From Candidatus Saccharimonadota bacterium (GTDB lineage: Bacteria; Patescibacteriota; Saccharimonadia; Saccharimonadales; UBA4665), in assembly GCA_028286245.1 (NCBI GenBank), contig JAQBRY010000002.1, forward strand, positions 206,779 to 270,778: a DNA stretch of 64,000 nt, in the 5' to 3' direction. The notes beneath the pieces are model-generated. The model did not search any database. It was not told where the DNA came from and was given only the letters and a program-made list of their open reading frames with translations. Within the stretch, counting starts at the first letter, position 1. Each line of letters starts with the position of its first letter. Shown here piece by piece: positions 35,204 to 45,200 of the stretch. The translations under genes were made by a program, and so were the position numbers.

Positions 35204-36370
35204 ATGAAAAGGTTCTCCCCCTTACACCAAAAAGGCTTTACGCACGTTATTGCCCTCGTCGTTATCGTACTGATTGCAGCCATTGGTGGCACCTACTACC
35301 TAGTGGCCAGCCACGCGGATAGCGCTACTACCAACGGCTACATTGTTTATCAAAAGGCGCTCCCTAATAATGCCCCCTTACAAACGTTCTTTACACTTCC
35401 CACCGGTGGTAAACAGCTCAGCTCAACTACTTCGAATTTTCCATGGCTGAACAGTAACATGCAGTACTCGCCCGATGGTGCAAAGATGTCCTATATAGAA
35501 CAAAATGGCACGGGCAGCTCATTCTTATACGTGCAAAAGAGCAGTGGTACCGCTAGGGTACAGTTACCGAGTCACTATTACAGCCCTTTCAGTCTCGCAC
35601 CATGGTCAAAAGACGGTCAGTGGCTCGCCGTAGAACTTACTACTAGCGTCCATACGTACCCGTACACGTTAGCTATTATGCATCCTGATGGAACGGCATT
35701 TAAGACCATCCCGAACAGCTCTGACTCGTATGCCGATTACGAACACGCTAGTTGGTCGCCGGACGGCCAAAGACTATTCTATGCTCGACATGATGGCTAC
35801 AACCAGCTCTGTAGTATATCAATTACAGGTACAGGGAAAACTTGCAAAACGTTCACTCTCCCTTGCACCCTTGATTGGGCACTCGTTTCCCCGGACGGTA
35901 CTAGTGTTATGCTTAAGGGCTCATCGCCAGTGGTCAATAATTATAGCAGCAGCTGTCTATACACGGCCAAAACCGATGGCACTGGCTTAACCGTAGTTAA
36001 TAAGAGTTCAGCATTCCATATATACCAAGCAGCTTGGTCTCCAGACGGCAAAGCTATTGCCTATGGGTATTCTATGGCCGCCAATGGGCAAGCAAGCACC
36101 GATAATGGACTTAACGTTTACACGCTCTCCACAAAGTCCACTTCTAAAATAGTAAGCGCAGTCAGTGTGGGAAGCCTCACTTTAGGCTGGATGCCAGTAA
36201 AAGCTGGGGCTATCACCGCCAATCTGCCGACCGACGTTCTCTCCCAGCTTAGTATTCCTAAGTCTGCGATACGTCAAACTATTCCAACACCTACTCCGGC
36301 ACCCACACCGGCTCCTACTACTACGCCTAAGTCTGCGATACGTCAAACTATTCCAACACCCGCACCTTAG
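35204..36370 (+). CDS. Membrane-anchored beta-propeller (TolB/WD40-like) protein
   Basis: The 388-residue protein has one N-terminal membrane helix (about 14-34) and an external propeller built from repeats with the PDG motif (YSPDGAKMSYIEQ, WSKDGQWLAVE, WSPDGQRLFYAR, VSPDGTSVML, WSPDGKAIAYGY). Such propellers are usually scaffolds for binding. The C-terminus holds a Pro/Thr tail with the unit PKSAIRQTIPTP twice. A weak AAAGGAT site precedes the ATG. A substrate or partner cannot be named. Confidence 0.8.
   Translation: MKRFSPLHQKGFTHVIALVVIVLIAAIGGTYYLVASHADSATTNGYIVYQKALPNNAPLQTFFTLPTGGKQLSSTTSNFPWLNSNMQYSPDGAKMSYIEQNGTGSSFLYVQKSSGTARVQLPSHYYSPFSLAPWSKDGQWLAVELTTSVHTYPYTLAIMHPDGTAFKTIPNSSDSYADYEHASWSPDGQRLFYARHDGYNQLCSISITGTGKTCKTFTLPCTLDWALVSPDGTSVMLKGSSPVVNNYSSSCLYTAKTDGTGLTVVNKSSAFHIYQAAWSPDGKAIAYGYSMAANGQASTDNGLNVYTLSTKSTSKIVSAVSVGSLTLGWMPVKAGAITANLPTDVLSQLSIPKSAIRQTIPTPTPAPTPAPTTTPKSAIRQTIPTPAP
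36257..36360 (+). repeat. 35-bp direct repeat inside the propeller gene
   Basis: Bases 36257-36291 and 36326-36360 are identical, with a 69-base period. They duplicate 23 codons of the Pro/Thr-rich tail in frame, so the copy number could vary by slippage or recombination. Confidence 0.9.
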
Positions 36371-36411
36371 CCTCGAACGGACTGGCACTCTAGCCGTAAG
36401 GCTACTAACCG

Positions 36412-38205
36412 CTAGTCGCGTTTGAGGAGGACGGTAAAGGCTTCGGAGGGGATATCAACCTTGCCGAAGCGCTTCAACCGCTTCTTGCCTTTAGCTTGCT
36501 TAGCCAAGACCTTCTTTTTACGAGAGACGTCACCGCCATATAAACCGGTAGTGACGTCTTTTCTGTAGGCGCTAATGTCTTCGCGGGCTATAAAGCGCCC
36601 GCCTATGGCGGCCTGCAGGGCAATCTGGAAGTTGTGGCGCGGAATAACCTCTTTGAGCTTACTTACAATGTCACGGCCGAGGCGGTCGGACTCACTGCGG
36701 TGGACCATAATCGACAGCGCGTCCACTCGCTCACTAGCTACATAAAAATCAACTTTTACTAAATCTTCGGCACGGTAGTCGTCGAGCTCATAGTTAAACG
36801 AACCGTAGCCGCTGGTGATACTTTTGAGTTGGTCGTAAAAATCGGTCAAGAGATTAGCGAGTGGCGCCTCAAAGCTGACGACAGCCCGTTGGTCCACGTA
36901 GCTCAAGTTATTTTGCAGGCCGCGCTTAGACGATATAAGTTGAATTACCGGGCCAACGTACTCGCGCGGCACCACGATTTCGCCTTTAATCCAGGGCTCC
37001 ATAATTTTTTCAATTTGAGCCGGGTCGGGCAAGTCCGCGGCGCTTTTAATATCGAGTTCTTCACCGTTCGTGAGGATGATGTGGTAATCAGTCGATGGGT
37101 TGGTTACAACCAAGTCCAAGTTATATTCGCGCTCCAGTCTCTCGCGGACAATATCCATGTGGAGTAGCCCCAAAAAGCCGATACGGACCCCAAAGCCAAG
37201 CACCGGTGAATTTTCTAGCGAAAATTGCAGGGCAGAGTCACTTAAGCTTAGTTTTTCGATGGCATCTTTGAGTTCCTGGTAAAACTCATTGGACTCCGGG
37301 AAAAAGCCGGCGTACACAAACGGTTGCACGTTACGATAACCGGGTAAGGGCTCCGTGGCAGGATTAGCGCTCAGCGTCACTGTGTCACCGACTTTAGCCT
37401 GCCGGGTGCTCTTAAGGTTAGTAACGATGTAGCCGATCTCACCGCTCTCTAGGCTCTTACCGGGAGTCATATCGGGCTTAAGGGCGCCGACTTCCAGGGC
37501 GATACCGGGGGCGCCGGTAGCGAACATTTTAATTTGAGCCGCCTTAGCAATGGCGCCGTCAAAAACGCGCACGTATAAAATAACGCCGCGGTAATCGTCG
37601 TAGTAGCTATCAAATATAAGCGCCCGGGTTTCCTTTTGAGCCTGCAGCGACCGGGGAGCGACATCCGGTGAAGGAATATCGCTGATTACTCGGGTTAGCA
37701 CAGTCTCGATGCCGATGCCGGTTTTGGCAGAAATCTGCAAAATATCTTCGAATTTGCAGCCGAGCAGGCTCACAATTTCCGCACCAACGCGCTCAACATC
37801 GGCTGCCGGTAAATCAATCTTATTCATGACAGGGATGATCGTTAAATTGGCGGCAATCGCCAGATACACATTGGCAAGGGTTTGAGCTTGGATACCCTGG
37901 CTGGCATCAACCACGAGTAGCGCACCCTCGCAGGCTTCGAGGCTGCGCGAAACTTCATAACTAAAATCCACATGTCCGGGCGTATCAATAAGATTTAGCT
38001 CATAGCCCTGATACTCCATCCGTACGGGAGCCAGCTTGATGGTAATACCTTTTTCGCGCTCCAGATCCATACGGTCCAGCAACTGAGCCTTCATGTCACG
38101 CTTGAGTACTGTACCGGTCAGCTCTAGCAAACGGTCGGCAAGCGTCGACTTACCGTGGTCGATATGCGCGATAATACAAAAATTCCTGATCTGTGACTGC
38201 TCCAT
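36412..38205 (-). CDS. lepA: Translation elongation factor 4 (LepA)
   Basis: LepA is a ribosomal GTPase related to EF-G. The 597-residue protein has G1 AHIDHGKST, G2/G3 with DTPGHVDF, G4 NKID, domains II and III, and the LepA-specific C-terminal domain ending with the Lys-rich RKKKVLAKQAKGKKRLKR segment. Length matches the family. It begins MEQSQIRNFCIIAHIDHGKS. The 41-base gap after its stop holds a small TAGCC/GGCTA hairpin (36393-36406). Confidence 0.97.
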   Translation of the reverse strand: MEQSQIRNFCIIAHIDHGKSTLADRLLELTGTVLKRDMKAQLLDRMDLEREKGITIKLAPVRMEYQGYELNLIDTPGHVDFSYEVSRSLEACEGALLVVDASQGIQAQTLANVYLAIAANLTIIPVMNKIDLPAADVERVGAEIVSLLGCKFEDILQISAKTGIGIETVLTRVISDIPSPDVAPRSLQAQKETRALIFDSYYDDYRGVILYVRVFDGAIAKAAQIKMFATGAPGIALEVGALKPDMTPGKSLESGEIGYIVTNLKSTRQAKVGDTVTLSANPATEPLPGYRNVQPFVYAGFFPESNEFYQELKDAIEKLSLSDSALQFSLENSPVLGFGVRIGFLGLLHMDIVRERLEREYNLDLVVTNPSTDYHIILTNGEELDIKSAADLPDPAQIEKIMEPWIKGEIVVPREYVGPVIQLISSKRGLQNNLSYVDQRAVVSFEAPLANLLTDFYDQLKSITSGYGSFNYELDDYRAEDLVKVDFYVASERVDALSIMVHRSESDRLGRDIVSKLKEVIPRHNFQIALQAAIGGRFIAREDISAYRKDVTTGLYGGDVSRKKKVLAKQAKGKKRLKRFGKVDIPSEAFTVLLKRD

Positions 38206-38234
38206 AGACTCCTCATTATAACAGAGGTGGAGAT

Positions 38235-38531
38235 TTACTGGCGATAATCAGATTTTTTGGACACCAGACTGTAGTGCCGCTGCAGGTAGAGCAGCGTCCG
38301 AATAACGTCCTCGAGTTCACCCGGCAGTTGGTCGTTAGCACCAAAATGATTGTGCACGTACTGGTCGAGGGCGGTGGCAAGCATAATATGACAATCCTGA
38401 GAGGCCACGAGGGCGTCTATTGCCATATCGCGGCCGGACTGTTCAATGTCATGCAGTACACTGTCCAACGTAGTGTCATGATGGTTAGTGACAATGTCGT
38501 TACTGTTAAGGTCAAAATGTGGATCAGTCAT
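38235..38531 (-). CDS. Hypothetical protein coupled to radC
   Basis: A 98-residue, mainly helical soluble protein that I do not recognise. It starts eight bases inside the end of radC, so it is probably coupled to it. Its middle (DMAIDALVASQDCHIMLATALDQYVHNHF) is amphipathic and could form a helical bundle or dimer. Confidence 0.6.
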   Translation of the reverse strand: MTDPHFDLNSNDIVTNHHDTTLDSVLHDIEQSGRDMAIDALVASQDCHIMLATALDQYVHNHFGANDQLPGELEDVIRTLLYLQRHYSLVSKKSDYRQ

Positions 38532-39276
38532 GTTTTATAAACTCCATAACACTTACGTATTTGTTACTAGTAATTATTAAATGATCGAGCAGCTCAATGC
38601 CCAACAAATCTCCGGCGGCGAGCAACTGCTCGGTTACTTGCAAGTCTGCCAAGGTTGGCTCTAGTCGGCCCGAGGGGTGATTGTGGGCAATAATAATAGC
38701 CACGGCACCTCGTTCTATAGCCGGCTGGAAAACCTCTCTTGGGTGAACAATATTGGAAGTAAGGCTACCAATGGAGATAACTTCGTCGTGCACTAACTGG
38801 TAGCGGCTATTGAGATAGAGTCCGCGCAGCTGCTCTTTGTTGCCTCGCCCCATATCTTTTAGGTAACTGTACGCCTGCTTGGCATTGCGTACCTGCACCG
38901 GACGTCCTGATTGACTGGCGTAAAAGCGACGCCCGAGCTCAAGGCTAGCCACCACCTGGCAGGCTTTAATGAGCGGGATATTGGCCACCTCAGCAAGCTT
39001 TTGAGGGTCCTGCTCATTACTAATGGCCTTTTCGCCATACTCTTTGAGCGTTCGTTTAGCCATACTGAGTACTTCTTCTTTTTTGGTACCCACGCCCCAC
39101 ACTACGGCAATAAGTTCCGTTAGGCTTAAATTCTGGGCGCCAACTTCCAGTAGCTTTTCGCGCGGTCGTTCATCGTCGGGTAAATCTTTAACACGTAAAA
39201 CGTATTGGTCTTCTAGCTCATTCAGAATAATGTCATTGTCTTTAACGCGGTAATCACTTGGTGGTTGTTTAAGCAT
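38524..39276 (-). CDS. radC: RadC/JAB-domain DNA repair-like protein
   Basis: The 250-residue protein has an N-terminal UPF0758-type helix-hairpin-helix region (PREKLLEVGAQNLSLTELIAV) and a C-terminal JAB domain with the zinc motif HNHPSG followed by a conserved Asp eight residues on (PTLAD). The biological role of RadC remains unclear despite its name. TATACT (39283-39288, minus) is six bases before the ATG, so the transcript is likely leaderless. Confidence 0.92.
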   Translation of the reverse strand: MLKQPPSDYRVKDNDIILNELEDQYVLRVKDLPDDERPREKLLEVGAQNLSLTELIAVVWGVGTKKEEVLSMAKRTLKEYGEKAISNEQDPQKLAEVANIPLIKACQVVASLELGRRFYASQSGRPVQVRNAKQAYSYLKDMGRGNKEQLRGLYLNSRYQLVHDEVISIGSLTSNIVHPREVFQPAIERGAVAIIIAHNHPSGRLEPTLADLQVTEQLLAAGDLLGIELLDHLIITSNKYVSVMEFIKHD

Positions 39277-39356
39277 GGTTATAGTATAGCTAAAGAAATT
39301 TGACAGCCATAAGATTTATTGAATATTTAAGATTTTTTTAATAATTAGTAAATAAT

Positions 39357-40955
39357 TTACTGCATGTTGATCTTGAGCGGATTAAATGCCAAGCGCCGCA
39401 GGCGCTTGAAGAACGGCTGTACTTCTTCTAAACCAAACAGCGATGACAGCAAAATGTGCGTTCCAAACGTCACCGCCGTAATCAGCGCCAGCTTAAGTAC
39501 AAGAGTGATAGCACCGTCACTGACGGTAAGCGGATAAAACGACACCGCCAGGCCACCGGTAATAACGCTAAATCCGGAAACAGACAAAATGCGCCAGAGA
39601 CCGCTAATGAATGTTTTATCGAGCAACTTACGGTCACGCGTTAACATTACTGACCACAGCAAGAATACTTCTACGGCTGCAACCACCGATTGGGCAATTG
39701 CTAACCCGTTTAATCCGTAGGAGTCTGGCCTCGACAGCCGGTAGGCCAGGAAAACGTTCAGGGCGATGGCAAAAATAGACACGTACAGGGGCGTTTTGGT
39801 GTCTTTTTGCGCGTAAAACCAGCGTGAAACCAGGGAGTAAATAATTCGGAAGAATATAGCTACCGTCAAAAAGCCAAATATTTCTGCAATTTGGTTGTTG
39901 GCATTAAAGAAGATCAAGCGAGCCAAGTACCCCCGGGCAAAGAAACAAACAATTACCAGCGGTGCACTTATCCAGACCATTACGCGTAGGATCTGTAAAA
40001 AGTCCTTGCGGAAGAGGTCGGGCCGCCCCTGACTCAGCCGTTGGTTAAGGCGAGGGAAGGCCGCCGTGGAGATTGCCGTACCAATCAGCAGTATCGGTGC
40101 GGTGCTCAGCGTAAAGGCGTTGGCGTAGTACGAGATGGCGCCGCGGCCAATCGAACTGGCAATATGTGTTTCGACAATGTTGCTCATCTGATCCATTCCT
40201 TGGTCAATTGAACGGGCTGGCAAGTTGCGCAGCACCAATCGGAAATCCGGGTTATGCCAGTTAATACTCGGCCGGTAGCGGAAGTTAAGCCGGAAGTTAC
40301 CGGCAAAAACTATGGCCAGCTGTAAAATGGCACCAAATGCCGCTCCAATGCCTAGGCCAACCAGGCCGATATTATTTTCGAATATGTAGATACTCAAAAT
40401 AATCGAAAGGTTATAAAACAGTGGCGCAATGGCAAAAAAGAAAAATCTTCCCATGGTTTGCTGCACGCTGGTAAGAATACCCGAAATAGTGAACAGTAAC
40501 GGGTTAAACGATATGATTCGCATAATATTAGCCGCATGATTGAGCTGTTCCGGCGACAGGTTTGGCGCAACAATATGATCTATGAGCTGCTTGGCAAACA
40601 CAAACATAATAACGCCAACAATCGCCATTAGTATGGCTAAGAGGTTTAATAACGAGGTAGAAAGCTCCCAAACACCCTTACGATCATTCTTATGCAGGTG
40701 ATCGGAAAGCACCGGCATAAAGGCCACACCCAGGGCACCGGCAGCAATGGTAAAGAAGAAAAAGTCCGGGATGCTAAAGGCCGCAAAGTAGGCGTCGGTG
40801 CTATTAGGGCCTACGGCTGGGAACTTACCGTTTATAAGGGTTACGCGCAAAAATCCCAGCGCTTGGCTAAACAGCGAAATAACAATCAGCAGGACAGCAG
40901 CACTACCAACGTTGATTCGTCGTTTATTGGGCGTTTCGGGGATTTGTGGATTCAT
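39357..40955 (-). CDS. murJ: Lipid II flippase MurJ (MviN)
   Basis: MurJ moves the peptidoglycan precursor lipid II across the membrane. The 532-residue protein has about 14 membrane helices with the usual FFSQALGFLRVTLINGKF start, ARSIDQGMDQMSNIVETHIAS and the RIIYSLVSRWFYAQKDTKTPLYVS segment typical of the MviN family. A short basic tail ends the protein. It shows that the organism keeps cell-wall synthesis. Confidence 0.93.
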   Translation of the reverse strand: MNPQIPETPNKRRINVGSAAVLLIVISLFSQALGFLRVTLINGKFPAVGPNSTDAYFAAFSIPDFFFFTIAAGALGVAFMPVLSDHLHKNDRKGVWELSTSLLNLLAILMAIVGVIMFVFAKQLIDHIVAPNLSPEQLNHAANIMRIISFNPLLFTISGILTSVQQTMGRFFFFAIAPLFYNLSIILSIYIFENNIGLVGLGIGAAFGAILQLAIVFAGNFRLNFRYRPSINWHNPDFRLVLRNLPARSIDQGMDQMSNIVETHIASSIGRGAISYYANAFTLSTAPILLIGTAISTAAFPRLNQRLSQGRPDLFRKDFLQILRVMVWISAPLVIVCFFARGYLARLIFFNANNQIAEIFGFLTVAIFFRIIYSLVSRWFYAQKDTKTPLYVSIFAIALNVFLAYRLSRPDSYGLNGLAIAQSVVAAVEVFLLWSVMLTRDRKLLDKTFISGLWRILSVSGFSVITGGLAVSFYPLTVSDGAITLVLKLALITAVTFGTHILLSSLFGLEEVQPFFKRLRRLAFNPLKINMQ

Positions 40956-41045
40956 GAATGCTTCATACTTTTGCTCAGTACAGTATAGTGCAGCCCGCTG
41001 CCATATAACAGGGCTAGTGCAATAAATGCAGCAAAAGTGCGCCTG

Positions 41046-42926
41046 CTAGTACAGTGCGGCCGAAGAAGGGAGCTTAGCACCCTTGAGAACCTCGAGGACT
41101 TCGGCAGCATCAACGGTCTCTTTTTCTAACAAGCGGTCCTTAAGGGCTTCCAGCTTGTCGAGATTAGCCTTAATGACAGCGCGGGCTCGAGAAGCGGCTT
41201 CCGTAATGAGGGCTTCGACTTCTTGGTCAATAACCTTGGCAGTATCTTCTGAATAATCTTTGTCGTGCACCAATCGGTCGAGCATCATGCCATCATCAAC
41301 CCTAAAGACTTGATCGCGGAGCTTGGTGCCCATACCTTGGTTAATTATCATGTCACGAGCCAGCTCTGCAGACTTTTGCAAATCACTGCCGGCACCAGTG
41401 GTTATACGGTCAGTGCCAAGAATTACTTCTTCGGCAACGCGGCCAGCTAGGCCACGGGCCAACACATCCTTGTACTCAATAAGCGATACGTACACCCTGT
41501 CTTCGGGTGGAATAAACCAGGTAACACCACCGGTACCGCCACGAGGAATAATGGTCACCTTGTGTACCGGGTCACTGTCAGGCAAGACATGGCCAACCAG
41601 GGCGTGGCCAGCCTCATGGTAGGCGGTAGTCATTTTGTCGGATTCGGTCATCACCTTGCTCTTGCGCTCCGGTCCAATAGCAACGCGCTCAAAGGCTTCG
41701 GTAACATCGTGTTGGCTAATTTCGGTGTGACCGTTACGGGCGGCAATAATGGCCGATTCGTTGGCAATATTGGCCAGGTCGGCACCGGACGAACCAGCCG
41801 CCTTAGCAGCCAGTGAATCAAGGTCCACGCTCTTGGCAACAGGCTTCTTTTCGAAGTGAACTTTTAGGATTTTCTCGCGGTCTTGGCGATCAGGCAGCCC
41901 AATGTTTACGCGTCGGTCAAAACGACCGGGACGCAGCAGTGCGGCGTCAAGCACATCGGCACGGTTAGTAGCAGCCAGCACAATAACGTTCTGGCCTTGT
42001 TCAAAGCCATCCATTTCTACCAGGATTTGGTTAAGCGTTTGCTCACGTTCGTCGTGACCGCCGCCCATACCGGATCCGCGCTTGCGGCCAACGGCGTCGA
42101 TTTCGTCTACAAAGATAATACAAGGCGCGTTCTTTTTGGCCTTGGCAAACAAGTCGCGAACGCGTGAGGCACCAACGCCCACAAACATTTCCACAAACTC
42201 GGAACCAGAAATACTAAAGAATGGCACATTAGCTTCGCCGGCAACAGCCCGGGCCAGCATAGTCTTACCGGTACCGGGAGGACCTACTAGCAGCACACCC
42301 TTAGGGATGCGGGCGCCCATGCCGGAGAACTTTTTAGGGAATTTAAGGAATTCCACCACTTCTTCGAGGTCTTGCTTGGCTTCTTCACTGCCGGCAATAT
42401 TTTTAAACATTACTTTGTCTTTTTCGTTGCCGTACAGTCGAGCTTTGCTCTTACCAAAGCTAAGCGCTTGGTTGCCCTGGCCCTGAGCGCTGCGGAGCAT
42501 AAAGTAGAGGAAACCGCCGATAACAACAATAGGAATGATGGTCTGAGCCACACCAAGCCAGGTAGAATTACCATCGGTGACAGGCGAGGCGGACAGTTCA
42601 AACTTAGACGAGTCAAAGCCTTGGTCCTTTAGGGTAGCGTTTGGCTCAAGATAGGCCTTGAGTGTTGGCTGATTCTGACCCTTTTTAGTAATCTGAAGTT
42701 CGTTGCCCTTACTGATGGCAATCTTTTTATATTCGCTCTTGTTAGCTTGCTGAACAGCGGTAGAAACCGGGATCTCCTTGAGCGTGCTCGGTTGGCTGGT
42801 AGCCGCAAAGACAATAAGCCCAATTAAGATGATAATGGCAATAAAACCGGCATTTTTCATGTTTCGGTTCTTACCAGTAGCTGGTTTTCGATTCGGTCGG
42901 TTGGAACGGGCTGATTTCTTATCCAT
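41046..42926 (-). CDS. ftsH: ATP-dependent zinc metalloprotease FtsH
   Basis: FtsH is a membrane AAA+ protease for membrane and regulatory proteins. The 626-residue protein has two membrane helices (about 26-42 and 124-142) around a short external domain, Walker A GPPGTGKT, Walker [12 protein letters not shown], the SRH ([20 protein letters not shown]) and the zinc site HEAGH. The N-terminal 25 residues are very basic. TATAAT lies eight bases upstream of the ATG. The normal length and motifs suggest an active enzyme. Confidence 0.97.
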   Translation of the reverse strand: MDKKSARSNRPNRKPATGKNRNMKNAGFIAIIILIGLIVFAATSQPSTLKEIPVSTAVQQANKSEYKKIAISKGNELQITKKGQNQPTLKAYLEPNATLKDQGFDSSKFELSASPVTDGNSTWLGVAQTIIPIVVIGGFLYFMLRSAQGQGNQALSFGKSKARLYGNEKDKVMFKNIAGSEEAKQDLEEVVEFLKFPKKFSGMGARIPKGVLLVGPPGTGKTMLARAVAGEANVPFFSISGSEFVEMFVGVGASRVRDLFAKAKKNAPCIIFVDEIDAVGRKRGSGMGGGHDEREQTLNQILVEMDGFEQGQNVIVLAATNRADVLDAALLRPGRFDRRVNIGLPDRQDREKILKVHFEKKPVAKSVDLDSLAAKAAGSSGADLANIANESAIIAARNGHTEISQHDVTEAFERVAIGPERKSKVMTESDKMTTAYHEAGHALVGHVLPDSDPVHKVTIIPRGGTGGVTWFIPPEDRVYVSLIEYKDVLARGLAGRVAEEVILGTDRITTGAGSDLQKSAELARDMIINQGMGTKLRDQVFRVDDGMMLDRLVHDKDYSEDTAKVIDQEVEALITEAASRARAVIKANLDKLEALKDRLLEKETVDAAEVLEVLKGAKLPSSAALY

Positions 42927-42960
42927 AGGCTATTATTATAGCCGTTGAATTTAGTTTTTG

Positions 42961-43857
42961 CTAGCGCTCAATGCGCTTGAGTGCTAAGAAATGTCTACTA
43001 ATGGCCAGCTCAAAGCCATTCTTTAGGGGAGCCGCTGAACCATTACGCTGAACTTTTGCCGCAATTACCGCCCGCTCAAGCGTGTGAGATTCAAACGCCC
43101 AAAGCCCTTGCAGCCGCAACCACTGAGCCATAAGCTCCATAGCCTCGGCATGATTGGTCTGCCTAAACCAGGCTCGCTCTAGGCCATCCGGCGTAGTATG
43201 TGCAGCTAGTTCAGCTTCGAGCGCAGCGTCTAGTTCCTGATTTGTCTCGCGAAGCCGAGTGATAATAGCCATAAAGGTTTGGCGGTCCGGCGCACTAAAA
43301 CGCGGCACGACGCTTTGCCGTAAATAATTCCGCAAATATTTAGGGTCGCTATTGGTGCTGTCTTCGCGCCATTCCAGACCGGCCTCGCGGGCGTATTCCA
43401 AAATTTTTTGCTTAGGCACTGCTAATAGTGGCCGCCGGCGCGTGACGGTACTCCCAAGCGAGGTAAGGCCGCGTCGTCCAGTCCCCCGTACAAGGTTGAT
43501 AATTGCCGTCTCGAGCGCATCGTCCTCGTGATGCGCCGTCAGGACGGCAGTAGCCTGATGTGCCTCGCGAACCGATTCCAAGAATTTCCAGCGAGCCGCG
43601 CGCGCCAGCGCCTCACTAGCGCCGGCGCCAAGTTGCGCGCTTTCCGAGGCATACGGCAGGCTGTACTTGGCTGCCAGGGCTTGCACCAGTTCCCTGTCCT
43701 GCCCCGAATCATCCCGAATACCATGATCAAAGTGGGCCACAATCAGCTGCAAATCCGGTTTTTTTGAGAGCAAATGCAGCAAAACCACCGAGTCAACACC
43801 GCCGCTGACCGCCACCACGTAGGTGCCAGGGGCTGCAGAAATTTCAATTTTGGCCAT
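42961..43857 (-). CDS. tilS: tRNA(Ile)-lysidine synthase TilS
   Basis: TilS converts C34 of the CAT-anticodon tRNA-Ile to lysidine so that it reads AUA. The 298-residue protein has the PP-loop SGGVDS (18-23), the FDHGIRDDS segment, TAHHEDDALET and GTGRRGLTSL. It lacks most of the C-terminal domains of larger TilS proteins, as is common for short forms. Its presence implies a CAT tRNA of the Ile type, to which the tRNA gene at 46700 may correspond. Confidence 0.93.
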   Translation of the reverse strand: MAKIEISAAPGTYVVAVSGGVDSVVLLHLLSKKPDLQLIVAHFDHGIRDDSGQDRELVQALAAKYSLPYASESAQLGAGASEALARAARWKFLESVREAHQATAVLTAHHEDDALETAIINLVRGTGRRGLTSLGSTVTRRRPLLAVPKQKILEYAREAGLEWREDSTNSDPKYLRNYLRQSVVPRFSAPDRQTFMAIITRLRETNQELDAALEAELAAHTTPDGLERAWFRQTNHAEAMELMAQWLRLQGLWAFESHTLERAVIAAKVQRNGSAAPLKNGFELAISRHFLALKRIER

Positions 43858-43876
43858 ACCTTAGCCTACTACACGC

Positions 43877-44629
43877 TTAAAATTGCTCAATAGTGGCCGG
43901 CATAAAGCCGATATTATCGAGTAATTTCCGTTGCTCGTTGAGCTTTTTTTCATGCTTTTCCTGCACCGAGGCAACAACATTTACTTGCGTAAGCTCCGAA
44001 AACTTCTCGAGCGTAAGCCGGAGCGTAGCTATTTCCTGCTCATTTTTACGTAGCAATTCATCAATGGTTGCTTGGATAGCAGCTTTCCGATTAGTCATCT
44101 GGAGGACTGTTCTATCCACAATCCCAGTGCTTAGTAAGCTGCCGACCAGTCGTGCAACTGGCACCGGATCAATACCTTCAAGGGACTGCGTTATTACGCC
44201 CTGCCCATCTCTGCGACGTAGTTTAGCGGTCATAGCGATGTCACTAACATCCAGGCGCAGCAGCCGGCGATTACTACGATCGCGCTTGTCACTAATCAGT
44301 ACCTGCCAGCCGTATAATTTTTCGTCTTGTCGTTGCCCGTCGTACGCTAGTGTTATGCTCCCCGGGCGGCGAAGGCCTCGCCGCTCAACGATAGCGCCGT
44401 ACTCAACTGCCTCAGTAATAGCTTCTACTGGGCAAAAGCCTAGGCTAGGAATGGATTCGTCTCCGATCCCTTCTTGGAGTATCACACCGGATGCGCTACT
44501 AAACAGCTCAGCATGCTTACTATGGATAATCCCCGAAACGGCGTGCACTGTAGAAGTAAACCGTTCGCCGTACGCAGTCGCACTATCAAATTCAGATAAT
44601 TGTGCCGCAACAGTTTCTTGTAGGCTCAT
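43877..44629 (-). CDS. Hypothetical coiled-coil protein
   Basis: A 250-residue protein with an N-terminal mixed domain and a C-terminal coiled coil (about 185-240, rich in Glu and Lys). I do not recognise it. I placed the start at ATG 44629. The frame is open to 44869, but that part overlaps the divergent phosphatase gene, and a TTGCGG-17-TATACT promoter (44641-44669, minus) sits just upstream of 44629. Confidence 0.65.
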   Translation of the reverse strand: MSLQETVAAQLSEFDSATAYGERFTSTVHAVSGIIHSKHAELFSSASGVILQEGIGDESIPSLGFCPVEAITEAVEYGAIVERRGLRRPGSITLAYDGQRQDEKLYGWQVLISDKRDRSNRRLLRLDVSDIAMTAKLRRRDGQGVITQSLEGIDPVPVARLVGSLLSTGIVDRTVLQMTNRKAAIQATIDELLRKNEQEIATLRLTLEKFSELTQVNVVASVQEKHEKKLNEQRKLLDNIGFMPATIEQF

Positions 44630-44640
44630 AATTATGTTGT

Positions 44641-44680
44641 AGTATAGTCTTTTTAGCTTTTGGCCGCAAATCATTATAAT
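44641..44680. promoter_or_regulatory. Divergent promoters
   Basis: Minus strand: TTGCGG (44664-44669), 17 bases, TATACT (44641-44646) for the coiled-coil gene. Plus strand: TATAAT (44675-44680), six bases before the ATG of the histidine phosphatase. The minus -35 and the plus -10 lie only five bases apart. Confidence 0.65.
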
Positions 44681-44686
44681 TAGGAC

Positions 44687-45199
44687 ATGCAGCACTTGTA
44701 CTTTGTACGCCACGGGCTTAGTGTCATGAACAAACAGGGCATATTTTCGGGGCGCACCGAGACACCGCTGGCTCCTGAGGGCCTGGCCCAAGCAAAGGCA
44801 GCCGGATTGGAGCTCAAGGACGTTGGCGTGGACTGTATAGTTAGCTCGCCCATGAAGCGGGCCCGCCACACCGCCCAGATAATTGCGGACGAAATCGGCT
44901 ACAATAAAGATAAGATTATCCTTAATGATTTATTCATGGAGCGGGCCTTTGGCCCTCTAGAAGGCACGCCGTATAGCAAACATTTGCAGATGGAAGATAT
45001 CGAGGGGGTAGAGCCCGGTGAAGAGCTATTGGCACGCGCTAAAGCCGGCATAGAATTTTTGCAAACCTTACCCTACAACACTATTGTGGTTACCAGCCAC
45101 GGCGCCATCGGCCGTGCCATGCGCCACCTGTTGCACCCGGATATTCCCTTTCACGGCTCCGAAAGCTTTAATAACGCCGAAGTAATTAAGCTCTTATAA
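44687..45199 (+). CDS. Histidine phosphatase (phosphoglycerate mutase-like)
   Basis: The 170-residue protein has the FVRHGLS motif (5-11) with the phosphate-accepting His8, the second conserved VTSHGAIGRAM with its His, and ERAFGPLEG. The family removes phosphate from many small molecules or proteins, so the substrate cannot be named. It begins a plus-strand run with the HAM1-like gene one base downstream. Its transcript is probably leaderless. Confidence 0.88.
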   Translation: MQHLYFVRHGLSVMNKQGIFSGRTETPLAPEGLAQAKAAGLELKDVGVDCIVSSPMKRARHTAQIIADEIGYNKDKIILNDLFMERAFGPLEGTPYSKHLQMEDIEGVEPGEELLARAKAGIEFLQTLPYNTIVVTSHGAIGRAMRHLLHPDIPFHGSESFNNAEVIKLL

Positions 45200-45200
45200 T

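Noticed and set aside
43877-44869. Longer 330-codon version of the coiled-coil gene
   Set aside because: The extra 80 codons overlap the divergent histidine phosphatase gene and the promoters between them.
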